Source: Locusta migratoria (Eukaryota > Arthropoda > Insecta > Orthoptera > Acrididae). Taken from it: a DNA stretch of 64,000 bases. The stretch spans positions 164,452,549 to 164,516,548 of the forward strand of contig CM048750.1 of assembly GCA_026315105.1 (NCBI GenBank). The letters are read 5' to 3'. Under the pieces are notes generated by a model that was not told where the DNA came from, ran no database searches, and saw only the letters and a list, made by a program, of their open reading frames with translations. Positions 1-12,365 of this stretch are shown one piece after another (position 1 is the stretch's first letter; every line of letters begins with the position of its first letter). A program made the position numbers and the translations under genes.

Positions 1-1115
1 ATCCAAATCGTTCCGTTTTCGATCTGTAGGTGGGTGCTAGCAAAATATTTTTACATTCAGAAGTAAAAGTCGGTGATTGAAACTTCGCAAACACATCACG
101 CCGCAATGAATAACGTCTTTCTTTTAATGATTTCCACCCCAATTCGTGCAACATTTCCGTGACGCTTTCCCCCCTGTATCGTGATAAAACGAGCTGCCCT
201 TCTCTGAACCTTCTCAATGTCTTCCGTCAGTCCCACCTGGTGAGGGTCCCACCAGGGGCAACAGTACTCACAGTACTCGAGGAGAGGACGCATAAGTGTG
301 ATGTAGGCAGTCTCTTTGGTGGAGCTGGTGCATCTTCGAAACGTTCTGCCAATGAAACGCAACCTTTGGTTCACCTTCACCACAATATTTTCTGTGTGTT
401 CTCTCCAGTCAAAGTTGTTCGTAATTGTAACTCCTAGGTATTTGGTAGAATTTACGACCTTAAAGTTTGATTTATCGCGTAATTGAAGTTCAGAGAATTT
501 TATTTAGTTGTCATGTCTATTATTTCACACTTTTCTTTGTTTAGTGTCAACTGCGAATTTTCGCACCATGTAGAAATTTTGTCAAAATCGCTTTGCAGTT
601 GCTTTTGATCCTCTGTTGACTTCACTAACCGATAAACGACAGCATCATCCGCGAACAGTCTAAGGGAGCTATTCAGATGGTCTCCTAAATCGTTTATAAA
701 TACGAGAAAGAGTAGGGGACCTATAACGCTTCCCTGTGGAACGGCAGATATCACTTCTGTTTCACTCGATGACTTACCGTCAATTACAACGAACTGTCCT
801 TTCTGATAGGAAATCGTGAATCCAGTCGCACAATTGGGGAGATATTCGATAAGCACGCAATTTCATTAGAAGCCGCTTGTGGGGTACAGTGTCAAAAGCC
901 TTTCGAAAATCGAGAAATATGGAATCGATTTGGGATCCCTTGTCGATGGCGCATAACACGACATGTGAGTAAAGGGCAAGCTGTGTTTCGCTAGTGCGAT
1001 ACTTTCTGAATCCGTGTTGACTATTGGTTAATAGGTCGTTCTCTTCGAGGTAGTTCATAATATTCGAACAAAGTATATGTTCCATAATCCTACTGCAAAT
1101 CGACTTCAATGAGAT
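1..1115 (-). pseudogene. CR1/jockey-type LINE, reverse transcriptase remnant
   Basis: This is the C-terminal half of a non-LTR retrotransposon polyprotein, which would reverse-transcribe its own RNA at a nicked target. Three overlapping frames on the minus strand carry it. The 780-1109 frame has the fingers/motif A block (LDFRKAFDTVPH). The 500-856 frame has VPQGSVIGPLLFL and the catalytic FADD box (FADDAVVY). The 96-383 frame has the post-RT region (EDIEKVQRRAARF). The frame shifts near 800 and 400 and has stops, so it is dead. The 5' part is missing beyond about 1115 and the 3' end runs off the window at base 1. Post-RT wording matches the fragment at 49545-50420, so both belong to one family. 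Seen: motifs and frameshifts. Known: such RTs occur in CR1 and jockey clades. The exact clade is not decided. Confidence 0.85.
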
Positions 1116-1149
1116 AGGCGTTTAATGTTACAATATTAATTAACATTGC

Positions 1150-1245
1150 CACGTTACATCTACATCGACACTCTGCAAATCAGATTTAAGTGCCTGGCAG
1201 AGGGTTTATTAACCAGTTTTACAACCTCTCTCTACAGGTGGTCCG
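1150..1245 (-). mobile_element. LINE 3' end (same family as 49545-50420)
   Basis: Reads as the 3' terminal region of the LINE family seen at 49.5 kb: both share a block around 'ctctgcaaatcagattta' and 'agtgcctggcagaggg', followed outward by a TGTAGA-type short repeat tail. It lies just upstream of the 5' break of the 1-1115 LINE, so either a second truncated insertion or a rearranged one is present. The inner boundary is approximate. Confidence 0.55.
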
Positions 1246-1435
1246 GAATTCGAAGGTTGGTCGTTAACAGAGCACAACACTTTACACTTAGAACACATGC
1301 TAACACAAGCGTACATTCAGTACAGACTGCCTCCTGCTTGGAGTGCTCCACTATTTACATTTAGAAAGAATTTTCTGGAAGCTACAAGTACATCAAACAT
1401 AAGACACATGTAGAACACGCTAGAAATAGTAAAGC

Positions 1436-1520
1436 CAAATAAATTTTTTCTGCCCGTGACTGGATTTGAACTGGGGACCGCAAGCACAGGGGTGTGCATT
1501 GCTAACTACTGCACCACGCG
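1436..1520 (-). repeat. tRNA-like (SINE-type) relic
   Basis: On the minus strand there is an A-box-like stretch (TAGTTAGCAATG) and a B box (GTTCAAATCC) about 40 bases apart, as in a tRNA-derived RNA polymerase III promoter. Acceptor-stem pairing is not evident, so this is not called a tRNA gene. It is more likely the head of a decayed SINE. Confidence 0.4.
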
Positions 1521-1530
1521 TTCCGTCAGA

Positions 1531-3790
1531 AGACTCGGCTGAGTATAATTCAGCTTCATTGATGCGATATGCAGATTCGCTGCTTTTAGTTCAAATCTTC
1601 CTCAACAACATCCATTGATAATTACGTACAAAAAGTTTGGTAATATTGTTTCAGTTTTTCGTGACAACCAACTACTTCGCTTTCGCTGGTCTAACTGTTT
1701 CGATGCCTTCTCAAAGGAACATGGTTTATTATATTTATTACCTGACAAGAGTGAACCAATAGCGTATAATGGCAATTGTCTTGTACTCTCCAGTCTTGAA
1801 TTTATTATCTTTACCTCAGTAAAATCTTTCAGCGCCAGTCTTTAATCAATCACTCCTTTTGTTCCATATGAGAAAGAAAATCAAGGAAACTGAACCAAAC
1901 TGTATAAACCCTGTCTACAGGAAAAATTTATAGCGTTTATCATAATAAATTGCGATGACTACAGAAACGCACGTTGCCGATGAAAGTAATACTTGGATAT
2001 GAAAACTAAGAATTTTTGCGATTGTATGATGAACCGTCACAAATTTCACAAAGTTTGTTCTATTTCGCAAAAAGTGTAATTGTAAATTTCATATTTTGAT
2101 TAATTGTCCTTCTTTGTAGCATAGTTCATTTGGGGCTATATTAACATACAACATCAGCTCTTAATATTTTACATATTACTGATCACTCAGTCCTGCTAAT
2201 GGAGATGTTCCACCTTTTGTCTTTCCATTTGAATACAGTATTACGTGGTCTTCGTCTGTTCGCTAAAAATTAATTAAAACGTTTCTTAAGACTTGACAGT
2301 ACAGCGTTTTCTCCGGTCCCTAAAGATTATTATCAGCGAAAGTTCTGTATGCTTCACTTTTGATGAAAGTTATAGACGAATGAGATGTCCTTGGAGGCAA
2401 AAATACGCACAAATTGCTCATTCTTTCAGTCTTGGACCATGATGGTGATATGATACGTGTCATCTTACTTCAGCAAAAGCATTTCATTGCCCCAGTAGTG
2501 CATGCTACATCATTAACTGTGAACCATGATCGAACTAAATGAAATGTAGTTAAGGCAATCAACTGAAATGTTTGCATAACAATATATTTGTACAAGTAAG
2601 CTCAATGATTCACTTGCGATTAGTAACTAAACATTTACATCTATTTGCGTATTATCTCTTATTACATACCGATCATGTAATCAGTTTCCGCTGTTAACTA
2701 TAAAACATCCGTCATAGTACTTTTCATGTTTTAGTCGTCCAAAGTGGCTGCATTATGTCACATACATCAGAATATTTTGATACATAAAAATTTTATAACT
2801 AGAAGTTTTAATGCGTAAGTGGTATGCCTGACCGCTCACCATAAATCGTCTTCAGAAAACGTCTAATTGCGGTTCGCGTCTAGGGCGCCCACCAGAGATT
2901 GCATGACGCCCGGTAGTTACGGTGAATAGCTTCATCAGAGCGCGGATATCGCATGCAGTAAATACTCCCAAGATAGCAGCTCTATATCTTCCCAACTGCT
3001 ACTTACCACTGAATGAGGAAGCACGTGAAGCCTTCGAAGGAGTTTACAAAATAAACAGATCGTTCAGTGAATGTAATGTATTGCATTCATTCAAGAGTAG
3101 TATCGAGGATGCATGACTAAATAATTATGACATCAAGGTTCTGCCAAATCATTGATGGAAAGAGGTTTTCACTCGCAGAAGTACTCCCACCCTTCTCAAA
3201 TAAATGGGCTTAGTACTAGTAATATAATGATTATTGCTTAATGATTAAAAAATTGGGACAAGAAGTAAGGCATGGTAAGAAACTGTTACTGTGCCTCACT
3301 TCCTGTGCCAAACTTTTGTTTGGTAGGAGGAAGAGATACTGAAAAATGTATCACGCCCAAAGAGCCCAGTTCTATGATAAGCTTGTAAATCTTACCAATA
3401 TTAATATTGCAGACCAAGAGATATCTCTTTTGTAAATAGGTTTAAACTATAAAACTTTAAGTTATCTCCGATTTTACATTTATTAAATAAAATGGACCTT
3501 TTAAGCGTTAACAACAAGGATGGATACATGCAACACTGTAGTCCCTGCCATGCCAGGATACATCATCCCTTTCCAGTAATTAGCAACAGGGCCCTCTTAA
3601 TAATATTGGGCGCCAGGGTGCGAAAAAATCATCTAACACCTCCCTGTCACCACCTCCCCCCCCCCCCCCCCCTGTTGCCACTACTATGAAAAGATCCAAA
3701 ATTTAATTTTTAAGTTCCACTTTATTTAATACTTGTATAAAAATACAGAAACATTTTGAAACACTAAATTTAATTATTTTTCTGGATTTT
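1531..3790. other. no identifiable feature
   Basis: AT-rich sequence with only short, unrecognisable frames. It contains a 17-base run of C at 3656-3672. Nothing here resembles a transposon motif or a host exon that I can name. Confidence 0.5.
3656..3672. repeat. poly(C) run
   Basis: Seventeen C. Similar runs lie at 17330-17341 and 32897-32912, and G runs at 20195-20209 and 32853-32866. Confidence 0.9.
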
Positions 3791-3807
3791 AATTGGTAAA
3801 CTTTATG

Positions 3808-5870
3808 TTATCGTTTTGAAATCTACTTTTGATTCAATACTTGTGATGGCAAAATTTTTTAGTCTATCTTGGATAATGGTTGATCGTAAATACATTTTTA
3901 TTATTTTCAGTTGGGTAAATAATCTTTTGATTTATACTGCTGCCACAAAAAGTGTTAAATATATGCACAAAGATTATGAAACATTTAGAAATAAAGACGT
4001 TAATTATTTAAATAAATAAAATTTAACACATCAGCTGGAGTTGTGATTTTCTTCACAAAAAGTAAAGGAAGCAATTCCAACTCATTAAAAGCTCTTCCCC
4101 ATTAGTAACCGATCTACTTTCATGTGTTAACTTTTGTTCCAAGTTCATGCTTCGTGTTTTTCTTTGCGCTCTATCCAATTATATCCAGCTTTCAATATTT
4201 TGCAAAAATGGTAATCTGTTGTTGCATTGTGTCAACAAATGTCATTTTTTCATTTAACTGTAAGACCGCCATGTCAAGTAACAAAAAATTAAAAAATTAC
4301 TTTAGTTTGCTGGTATAATAAGGGCTCATCTGAAGTTTTGTACTCAACATGTTTTCGAGGACGTGGACGAGCAGTTTCTTTGAATTCAGTTTCACATTCT
4401 AAATCTTTAGCAAGTAATTTTCAATCAACTAGCATTTGTTCAAATGCAGTCTGTGCGGTATACACCTATATCGTTTTTGACCAGATCTATCATTTTGATC
4501 GCCTCTGAAAAAATAACGTGAGACCTTTGCAAAATCTTGTTACAGTGTTAGATAAAATGTTGTACTATGTTACAACTGAACATGGGAAACTGTAATACTT
4601 TAATTTTGACATTAATAAACTCTCAATATTTCTTGCGTCACTGTCACACCGGTCACGTATATAAATAGAGTATCATGCATCGTAAATTTTCTCCATATTA
4701 AAGCGAAGTGCTTTCAAAGCAATAGCTGTACTTTCCCTTGGCTTATTTGAAAGAGGCTTTAGTGTCATAGTAGGTATATGGCACATAATGGCATCCCAAC
4801 GTGAAGCTGATGCCGAAAAAAATACATATTTCCAAACAATAGAAAAGGACTTGGACATTTCCAAAGAATTTCCAGCAGCATAATTTGCTACTAAATTTAG
4901 AGTATAAGCTACACATGGAACGTAAAAGAGACGAGGATTCATGTCCGGTATCTTCTTGGAGGCCAACATTTTTTCCTCTCATGTTTGCCCCATTACCATA
5001 TTCTGGCATCGTAAATCTTCTAGTTCAGCAATGCATTATTTTAAGAAAAGTTTCAAACTCTTGTCCAATAGTATCAGTTACAGGTAGAAAAAACCTAAGA
5101 AATGTTCTCTTACCTCAGCAAGTTTTGTTTATGGTTTAAAATAAGCACTTCTTACAATAACAGTAATTTGTATTACGTTTGAAATCTCAGGTGTGCAATC
5201 ACAATAGGATTTATAGTGTTTTAAAAGACCAATTATAGTTTTTTTAATTTTTTTCCGAAATTAATCAATTCGTTTTGAATGAGCACTTTTAAGTTGCGGC
5301 GGTGTGACGAAGCGCATTGAGGTGCTATGCTCTAATACACGAGGTCGTCACTCGTCGGAGGTTCGAATCCTCCCTCGGGCATGAATGTCTGTTCATTAGT
5401 TTAGGGACTGATGACCCCGCAGTTAAGCCCCTTAAGCGTAACAAACATTTGTATGAGCACTTTGAATTCGCGCAATGTTAAAAGATAATATAGTATCAGA
5501 GGTAGAAATACATTCAACTAATTTTAAATGATTTCCATTACTTGTTTCGAATTATTTTTCAGTCTAAAAGCTAAATTTTGCCCAGATGAAAACTTTTAAA
5601 TCCCAATTATCCTCTCCAAAATCACCGCCCACCTCTTTCTCATTGACTATTTGAGCTTCATTTTCAGAGTCTACTATTCAACTCCTCTAAATATTTTTAA
5701 TGAAAACATGTGCCCGGAACTATTTGCATGCCTTTCCAAATTTCTCATGAAATGCCTCAAGTCTTTAAAACCAATCTGTTCATTGAAAACATTGACATTA
5801 AAAAGAAAACACTTACTTGATATTATGCAATTATGCATCGTTAAACGACTTATTGTTATCTTCAGCAGGG
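3808..5870 (-). pseudogene. hAT-superfamily transposase pseudogene (TTF/zf-MYM-like type)
   Basis: A transposase that would excise and insert a hAT DNA transposon, now broken into many frames on the minus strand. In protein order: a TTF-type zinc-finger end at about 5690-5800 (NLERHANSSGHM). After the SINE insertion comes a CTPEISN block at about 5160-5220, then EHFLGFF near 5100. Next is GNGANMRGKN with a following VPCVAYTLNLV at 4870-5000, and TARPRPRKHVE near 4345. The C-terminal dimerisation domain is at 3808-4095 (ITTPADVLNF, then FTQLKIIKMYLRST, then QDRLKNFAITSIES), with the stop at 3808. The order of blocks matches the family, which is strong support. There are at least five frameshifts or stops. 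The SINE at 5290-5452 splits it. Terminal inverted repeats were not located. Confidence 0.85.
5290..5452 (+). repeat. tRNA-derived SINE, inside hAT pseudogene
   Basis: Copy of the dominant SINE of this window. It has a tRNA-like head with B box (GAGGTTCGAATCCTCC), a CTCGGGCATG junction, and a body containing TTTAGGGACTGATGACCCCG and a CAGTTAAG block, ending in AACAAACATTTG. The head is of the GCGG-GTG-ACGA-GCATTGAG subtype. An 11-bp target duplication (ATGAGCACTTT) flanks it at 5279-5289 and 5453-5463, which proves insertion by retroposition. Confidence 0.92.
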
Positions 5871-5949
5871 TATATAAATACGAGGTTTGGAACTTTATAG
5901 TGGCACCATTGTTGTGGAGACACTATGCAATGTAATCTCCTATTACCGC

Positions 5950-6843
5950 TGATAGCACAAGGTGACATACCTAACTTCGAGCAAATGGACTCGCCCGTCC
6001 CACCTCACCGGCTTCAGCACAGTCGAGGGAAACACAGTCACTTGTGAGCAAGCGGTCTAAGGTAACGGTATGACTGTTCTGGAAACAGGAACAACGGATT
6101 TGGATCAATATTTAACAGGCAATACAGCAGTACAGTATCATTAAGGTCTTTAAAGGCGTACGGGTAATCGGCATTGCCGTACAGAACGGTGGTACGTTAG
6201 GTAAAAGCTAGCCGCAGCGGAGTGGCCAACAGCATTGAGACGCTATGTTCCGATCACGAGGCCGTTCCTCGTCGGGGGTTCGAATCCACCCTAAGACATG
6301 GATGCCTTCCTGTTGTATAAGTTAGTTCATAACTAGTTTGTAAGTTTAGGGACTGACGACTCCGCAGTTACATCCCTTAAACTTAACATATGAACATTTT
6401 GGTAAAAGCCTTCAACGCAGGTCAGAGAACTGTGGCAAGACACGGATCGGGCAGTATTACCGTTCGTCTTTGGACAATCACTTGCGACTAGTTTTCCGAA
6501 AGAAGGGGAAACGCTTTCTGCGCAACCAACCCATCATTTTGCACGACAATGCACTGGCGCATACAGCGCAAGCTGTAAGTTGCTTCGTTCGGTCGATGGG
6601 ACTGGGAAGTACTTTACCATCCACCACACTCTCCGGGCTTAAGTCCTTGTGACTGATTTGATTCCGAAGATGAAGGAACCACTTCGTGGCATTCGCTTCA
6701 GAACTGTTCCAAAGATTCCAAAGGCAGTAGCCAACTCGATTCGCACCATACACAGAACAGACTCTGCTAACGGTGTACTACGCCTTCAAAATTGCTGGCA
6801 ACGGGTTCTACACAAAGCTGGTGACTACTTTGAAGGACACTAA
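5950..6843 (+). pseudogene. mariner transposase pseudogene (DD34D type)
   Basis: The C-terminal half of a mariner transposase is clear. HDNALAHTAQAV carries the second catalytic aspartate, at 6541-6575. After a frameshift comes YHPPHSPGLSPCD (third aspartate, at about 6620-6655). Then, after another shift, there is DLIPKMKEPLRGIRF and a C terminus ending AGDYFEGH with the stop at 6841. Spacing between the two aspartates is about 34 residues once the shift is allowed for, as expected of mariner. The N-terminal part (CEQ-SKVTVMTVLETG near 6045) is weak. The SINE at 6209-6400 interrupts it. Several frameshifts make it inactive. Confidence 0.85.
6209..6400 (+). repeat. tRNA-derived SINE, inside mariner
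   Basis: Full-length copy: GCCGCAGCGGAGTGGCCAA head, B box GGGGGTTCGAATCC, then AGTTTGTAAGTTTAGGGACT and the CAGTTACATCCC end. Target duplication GGTAAAAGC at 6200-6208 and 6401-6409. Confidence 0.92.
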
Positions 6844-6949
6844 CAGGTGGAAACATGTAATGTTTATTTATCGGTTGTAAATAAATAGTTACTAGTGTAT
6901 ATGAGTTCCAACCCTCGTCTTTTAATCTGAATGGATCTATTTCTGTTAA

Positions 6950-7270
6950 GAATAACCTCCGTCAACAATTGGAAGATTGATTTGCACACCACAGTGTTTT
7001 ACTAGGCATGGTCCTGTTTGGAGGTGGTATGCCATTGCCTTGCTCTGACCTTCGAACTGACTTACGCAGCCAGTTATAGGGGGACCTAAAGTTTAACAGG
7101 GGTTCTGAACCACGGTGCTACTCGATATTTTTCACATCAGCAACGCAGAGGTGAAAGAAGTGGAAAGTGACATGAAAAAGTCCTAGGACCTGACGGGGAT
7201 CAAACCTGCGACCTTTTCATTTGTAGTCTGCCACTCTACCACTGTGCTAACCTTTTCTTTTGTCGGGTCT
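6950..7270 (-). repeat. unclassified repeat with a tRNA-like segment
   Basis: The segment 7190-7262 read on the minus strand has an A-box-like TAGCACAGTGGTAGAGTGG and a B-box-like CAGGTTTGATCCCC, the arrangement of a tRNA or tRNA-derived SINE head. The acceptor ends do not pair cleanly. The adjoining 6980-7130 stretch looks like repeat sequence I have seen in insect DNA, but I cannot name a family. From 7270 to about 7690 nothing further is identifiable. Confidence 0.35.
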
Positions 7271-7769
7271 CCTTCCTACCCTACAACCCGTCCTTCCGCT
7301 CACCAAATTCGCCTTCATCGGCGTCGGCTTCATCGGCCATTGGGTAAAGTAATTTCTTCTTCTTCTGCAGGTGAAGGTAGTGGATTAATTCCACGAAGAA
7401 AACAAAAGCTTCCTCCATAAATAACAATAGAAAACTGAAGTACCTCTGTCAAAGACACTTCTTTTTTCCTGGCACTCTGAACGCTTCCGAGTTCGCCTTC
7501 TCGAAAAGTTGAAAGTTACCGTTTTGTTTCTATCGTTTCTTGCAATTCAGTTAATTCCTTTGCCTCTTCTCTTTATTTATCTTCTCTTAACTCGTGAATC
7601 GTGAGCTGCCAGGTTTTGGTTTTTTATGATGATGTCAAACCATAAGGAGAAAGCTTAATTCATCATTACAGGAAAGGCGTCCTCTCGCCACTCACTTAAA
7701 TGTAGAACTTATTGAACAAAAGTGTTTGACATAACAGAAAATAAGGGGATAAAAATGCTCTTATTAGAA

Positions 7770-10700
7770 GGACATAAAATTACATTCTATCTTCGTGTTC
7801 CACGTTTTCAAATGTCTGGGATTCTCAGTAATTCCTACATTCTTCTCTGAAAACTGCTTCCAAAAATGTTCGCATAGTTTCGCTTGTAATATTTTTTTCG
7901 TAATAACTGGCGAAGTTGCTGAACTATGTACATGCAGAAGTCCTCTTCGCTTTTAGTTGTACTTGACATTAAATAGTGGACGAACTTTTAGCCAGTTAAC
8001 AGAGTTCCGTTTTGTTTTAGGGTACGGAATAGTATCTTGGTACAAGAAATCGTCAGGTGTAATGCGAAGAACCGATGTTCTTGTGATGGTTCCAAGATTT
8101 TTACAAATATTGTTCCAGACTTCTTAGACTTTGGAGCAAACAAAAAGATGTTCGTCGCTGTCCATTAAGATGCACATTGCGCACAAAGGAAATTCCATCA
8201 AATGTATGGAATATAGCTTGGATTTGGTGTGGACTTTCCTGTTCACTAAGCGACACCAGGAGGCTCAGGCCGCAGTTGTCAAATCACGGCAGTGGATGTT
8301 CTTCCAGATTATTGGCCATCTGTGATTGGGATATTTTTGTTCAATGACATTTCGGTTCTTGTTTTCCATTAACTCCTTATAAACTGTCTGCACCGTCATG
8401 AGCTCATCATCTGGCATGTTTAGCTGTAGGTAGCTCAACTCGACTAAAAATGTTTTAAAATGCGACATAGCGCTCGGAATATGTCGGACGTCGATTGGAG
8501 GCTGCAGACTGGTAGGCGTGATCTCGTTTAACAGATGGGCTGTTAAACTGTTTGGTAAGTTCTTCCAGATCTTGTATGTATTACACACGTATAGCGCCCG
8601 TGCCTTATTTTCAACATGCGTAAGATTTAATCCACCATCCCAAATGGCCAAAGTGAGTGCGTCGTATTTGACTTTGAAGATGTACCCTCGAGTGACAAAG
8701 TGACCCAAAGCTGACATAATTCGTTTCATTGTCTCATGTGGCATCGGTAAAACTTGAGTAACATAATTGATCTTTGATGTTATGTAAACGTTAGCGAGGG
8801 TAACCTTTTGTATTTCATCAAGTTTCCTGATGTAATGGCTCTGTATGCATGCACGCAGACGTGCGAGAAGATTTCTGTAATTGACAGCGATCGTGTGCCT
8901 TATGCCCCTCCGGTATTCGATGCCTAAGCATGTCAGTTTGGAGACTGGATTTAAGTATTCATGGTGCAGCACGGCAATCCCACGTCCTATGTTCATAAGA
9001 CCACACTTTCTTTCATTTAACTTCGCCCCTAAGGCAAGTTCGTATTTGTTAATAATGTGGAGAGCTGCTCCTAACTCCTGTTCGTAACTAAGAAACACGT
9101 CATCCGCGTAAGCATTGCAGGCTCTCTTAATGCCATTGATTGTCAATCCTCGTAGACGTTGGTTCAGTGTAGCAAGTAGGGGTTCAATGGCGACAGCAAA
9201 AAGTGCCATTGACAAAGGGCAGCCCCGTCTCACCAAGCTCTTTATTCTACTTTTGTGAGCTGTCCATTCACTAATGCTCTTGTTACACCATTACTGAGGT
9301 TTTAACTTCTGAAGTTTATGAAGCGCTGCGGAAAGCCCATAGCACGCATGGTGCTCAAGAGGTACTGGTGGTTCACTTTATCGAATGCCTTCGCAAAATC
9401 AAGTGATACCAAGGCACACTGAATTTTGCAAACCTTTGCTGTAGCGATCACGTCTCTGTATTCACATAAGTTGTGTTGGATTTTTCTGTCAAGACCCACG
9501 CACGTCTGGTATCTGCCTATTATTGTATTCAGCATCAGTTTCAGTCTATGTGCAAAAATTCGTGCCACGATTTTGTAATCACAGTTTAGTAGCGTCAGTG
9601 GTCTAGAATCCTCAATGTCTGCTACCTAATCTTCAGGCAGATTAAAATGTGGCTGCAACAATTCATTGTTCATAGCTAATAATTTTGGTTGCAGTTGTTC
9701 TGGAAAAGTATGATAAAATTCCGCAGTGAGGCCGTCAGGGCCCGGTGACTTGTTTTTGGGGCTTTGTTGTATGGCATATTCCAGTTCGTCCTCATCAATT
9801 TCTTTAACGAGATTCTCGGCTTGTGCGTCACTTAACGTTCCTTGAAGGTTGTGTACAGCTCCTGTTGCATTATTGCATCGTTGCTTCCCGTTGCCAGCAG
9901 CTGTTCCAGGTAAGTGTGAATTGCATTTTGTATTTCGTTTTGCTGCACGAGGGTGGTCCCGTCACGTGACCGGAGTTGCGTGATAATTTTTCTTTTGCCT
10001 CTCTTATTCTCACGAATTACGTGGAACATAGAAGGTTCTTCCTGCTCTACCACGTTATCAGACCGAGACCGGACTTTGTACCCATCACACTGTTGTCGTT
10101 TAAGTTTCAGAAGTTTTGCTTTAATGCGCTTTATTTGTACGTAATTGGCAATGATCGCCGCGTCCGATTTATATAACTCTCTTAAGCAAGCGAAGTAAAA
10201 TTCTGTAGTCTTACGTTGCCAGTAATACTTTTCTCGTGAATATGCTTGAAACATTTTCCGTATCCTTGGTTTGGCATGTTTGAGCCACCATTCCGTCACT
10301 GAGTTTTATTGTGCTGCTTTACTTTCACATGCGCTCCATGTGTCATTAAAAGCACGCTGGCATTCTACATCATGGAGAATGGAGCTATTCAGTTTACACG
10401 TGCCTCTGGTCCGGTATGTGCCTCGTTTGCACATGTTAACTGTACATATATATGCGGCATGGTCTGATAAAATTGTCGGCCAAATTTCGGAATGTAGGAC
10501 GGCAGAAGTAAGTTGTTCGGTCACATATATTCTGTCCAGCCGACTTGCAGAGTGGTTCGTGACATACGTGAATCCGTGTAACGTGCCGTGTAACGTGCCG
10601 TGCAGATGTTCCCAAGTGTCAAACTCAGATCATTGACAATACGTTTCCGTTCCATCGTTGTGTTGAAACTGGGCGTCTGGTCTTTACGGTGCAGCACAGA

Positions 10701-11118
10701 ATTAAAATCACCTGCAAGTATCAGATTATCATAATTCCTTCCAAAAAGCTGTACAATTTCACTGCTAAAGAATTCTGCCCTGCCTCGCCGATTGCTACTG
10801 CCGGATGGCGCATACACGTTGATTATGCGAGTGCGGTAAACTGTGTCTGCAATTCCCCTGCTGTTTGGTAATTTCTCCACATCAGTCATTATGATACCAT
10901 CTTTTGCCAAAACAGCTGTCCCTAGATCCGCTCCACTTCCCGGATTGGTGATAACAGTATATCCGGCAATTAGTTCAAGTTCTATGGCAGCCACTACCTG
11001 TAGCAATATGATGTCAATGTCGGCAGCACGTAACAGATCCTGTAACAGACAGTCACAACCCTGACCGGATCTTATTGATGTTGAGAGTGGCTATTTTATA
11101 GACTTGCGACTGATTCAT
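7770..11118 (-). pseudogene. LINE ORF2: AP endonuclease plus reverse transcriptase
   Basis: Start chosen at 11118, where MNQSQVYKIATLNINKIRSG opens the apurinic-endonuclease fold. The 10521-11006 frame continues it with NVYAPSGSSNRRG and LILAGDFNSVL (GDFN, active-site region). 9832-10299 is the basic linker region before the RT. 9302-9568 has motif A (LVSLDFAKAFDKVNHQYL). 8265-9236 has GCPLSMALFAVAIEPL, then the catalytic NAYADDVFLS (YADD at residues 43-46 of that frame). After a stop at 8265, a further frame has CAMC followed by DEHLFVC, a CCHC-like zinc motif common at LINE C termini. It would nick target DNA and copy the RNA in place. At least six breaks in frame, so inactive. The call of an L1/Tx1-like clade comes from the QGCPLSP-type and YADDV wording plus the ORF1 type. 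Confidence 0.87.
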
Positions 11119-11139
11119 GGATTTAAGGTTTTCCAGCGG

Positions 11140-12365
11140 TCAATTTGTCCTGTTAGGGTGACTGGGAATAGGAGGCGTTTTGATTACCATCGTGCCATCT
11201 TTTGCATTTGCAGTCTCCTCCCTCGAGATGGTTGAGGATTCCGTCCCCAGTTTCTGGACCGCGGCCGTGTCAGCGTTCTGCTCTGTGTCTTCCATTTCCT
11301 CCGCCCAGGATCTGGAACATGTGAACTGATGCAAAGCCTGTGCTTGTCTTATTTCTGCAGATTGGGCCAGTGCTAGTTGTGTTGCCGTGGTAGACGCTGT
11401 GCCATCACTCGAAGTCCGTTGTTCCGTCGACTCGTTCTCATCAATAGATCGAGGATCCATCGACTCCGGCACTTCATGAGGTCCAGGTATAGGGAGGACT
11501 TCACTCAATCCTGTGTGTTCGCGGTCTGGTTCACTCGGTCCTGCGTCATCACTCGTTTCCATGTGTGTGTCAGTGGGAATTTCAACAGTTGAAAGCACAT
11601 CAACGTTTGAACTTTCAGGTACGTGTTCCGTAACTGTCAGCGCTGCAGCACGTTTATCATTGCGTCTGGTGGCGGGACATCTAAAGGTGGGGTCGCGGTT
11701 TGCACTGCAGCTAGCGCCGACGAGTAAGTCAGGGGCAGCGCCGTTGTCACGGAGGGACGCGCGGCCTCCCCGGCTGGTATCTGCGCCACGCGGCGTTGTA
11801 AACACTGCGCTCTGACGTGGCCTGTCGCGCCGCAGCCAGCGCTAGTCCTCGGCTGTCCATCCTATATGACAATCCCATGGTGTCCGCCTACAGTTATGTA
11901 AGAGGGGATATGTTTTGTTAGGTCGATCTTAACCTGTCGCACACCGCTTAACACAGGGAATTTGTGGCTCTGAGAGAACTTTTCTGCAAAATTGTTCAAC
12001 ACCCTGCCATAAGGCGCAAGGACGGCATTAATTGGTTCTGCTGTTGTTCCAAAAGGCAGCTCGAAAATGCGCACTGTCCGGATGCCAAGTCCTGCATGTG
12101 TGACAGTCACATCTCCGACCGCACCGTCCCTGTATTGAAATTTCAAGGCCCCTCCACTACTTGCTACTACTCTATCACATACGTCGGAGTTGATAACTTC
12201 AAGGAAAACCACACTAGTGACGATAGAAAAGTTAATTCCAATGACTTCATCGGCAGATATCTTAGCGGTTTCTTCTAACCAGTGTTCTACTTCGAAAGAG
12301 CTCGGTCGGGGAAAGGTCGTATCAAAGGTGAACTTCAGGGTATCTATTCTTTTGGTCTGATTCAT
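11140..12365 (-). pseudogene. LINE ORF1: nucleic-acid-binding protein with zinc knuckle
   Basis: Starts at ATG 12365 (MNQTKRIDTLKF). The first frame runs to 11862 and contains an RRM-like region followed by KIDLTKHIPSYITVGGHHG, the lead-in to a zinc knuckle in Tx1-type ORF1 proteins. Past a TAG stop the knuckle reads SAGCGATGHVRAQC. The first cysteine of the CCHC pattern is serine here, so the knuckle is damaged. A frameshift then leads into 11140-11805, an acidic Ser/Thr/Glu-rich tail with SRSWAEEMEDTEQ. The protein would coat the element RNA. Upstream is a GC-rich leader, downstream is ORF2 after 21 bases. Confidence 0.8.

Larger units (their letters stand above)
5881..6917 (+). mobile_element. 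mariner element with SINE insertion
   Basis: A Tc1/mariner DNA transposon of about 1.04 kb, of which about 0.2 kb is a later SINE. The left end reads CGAGGTTTGGAACTTTATAG after a TA. The right end, read in reverse, is CGAGGGTTGGAACTCATATA, giving terminal inverted repeats of about 15 bp with one or two changes. The outer right TA is mutated. The internal transposase is described separately. It abuts the N-terminal end of the hAT pseudogene. Non-autonomous because the coding region is broken. Confidence 0.82.
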
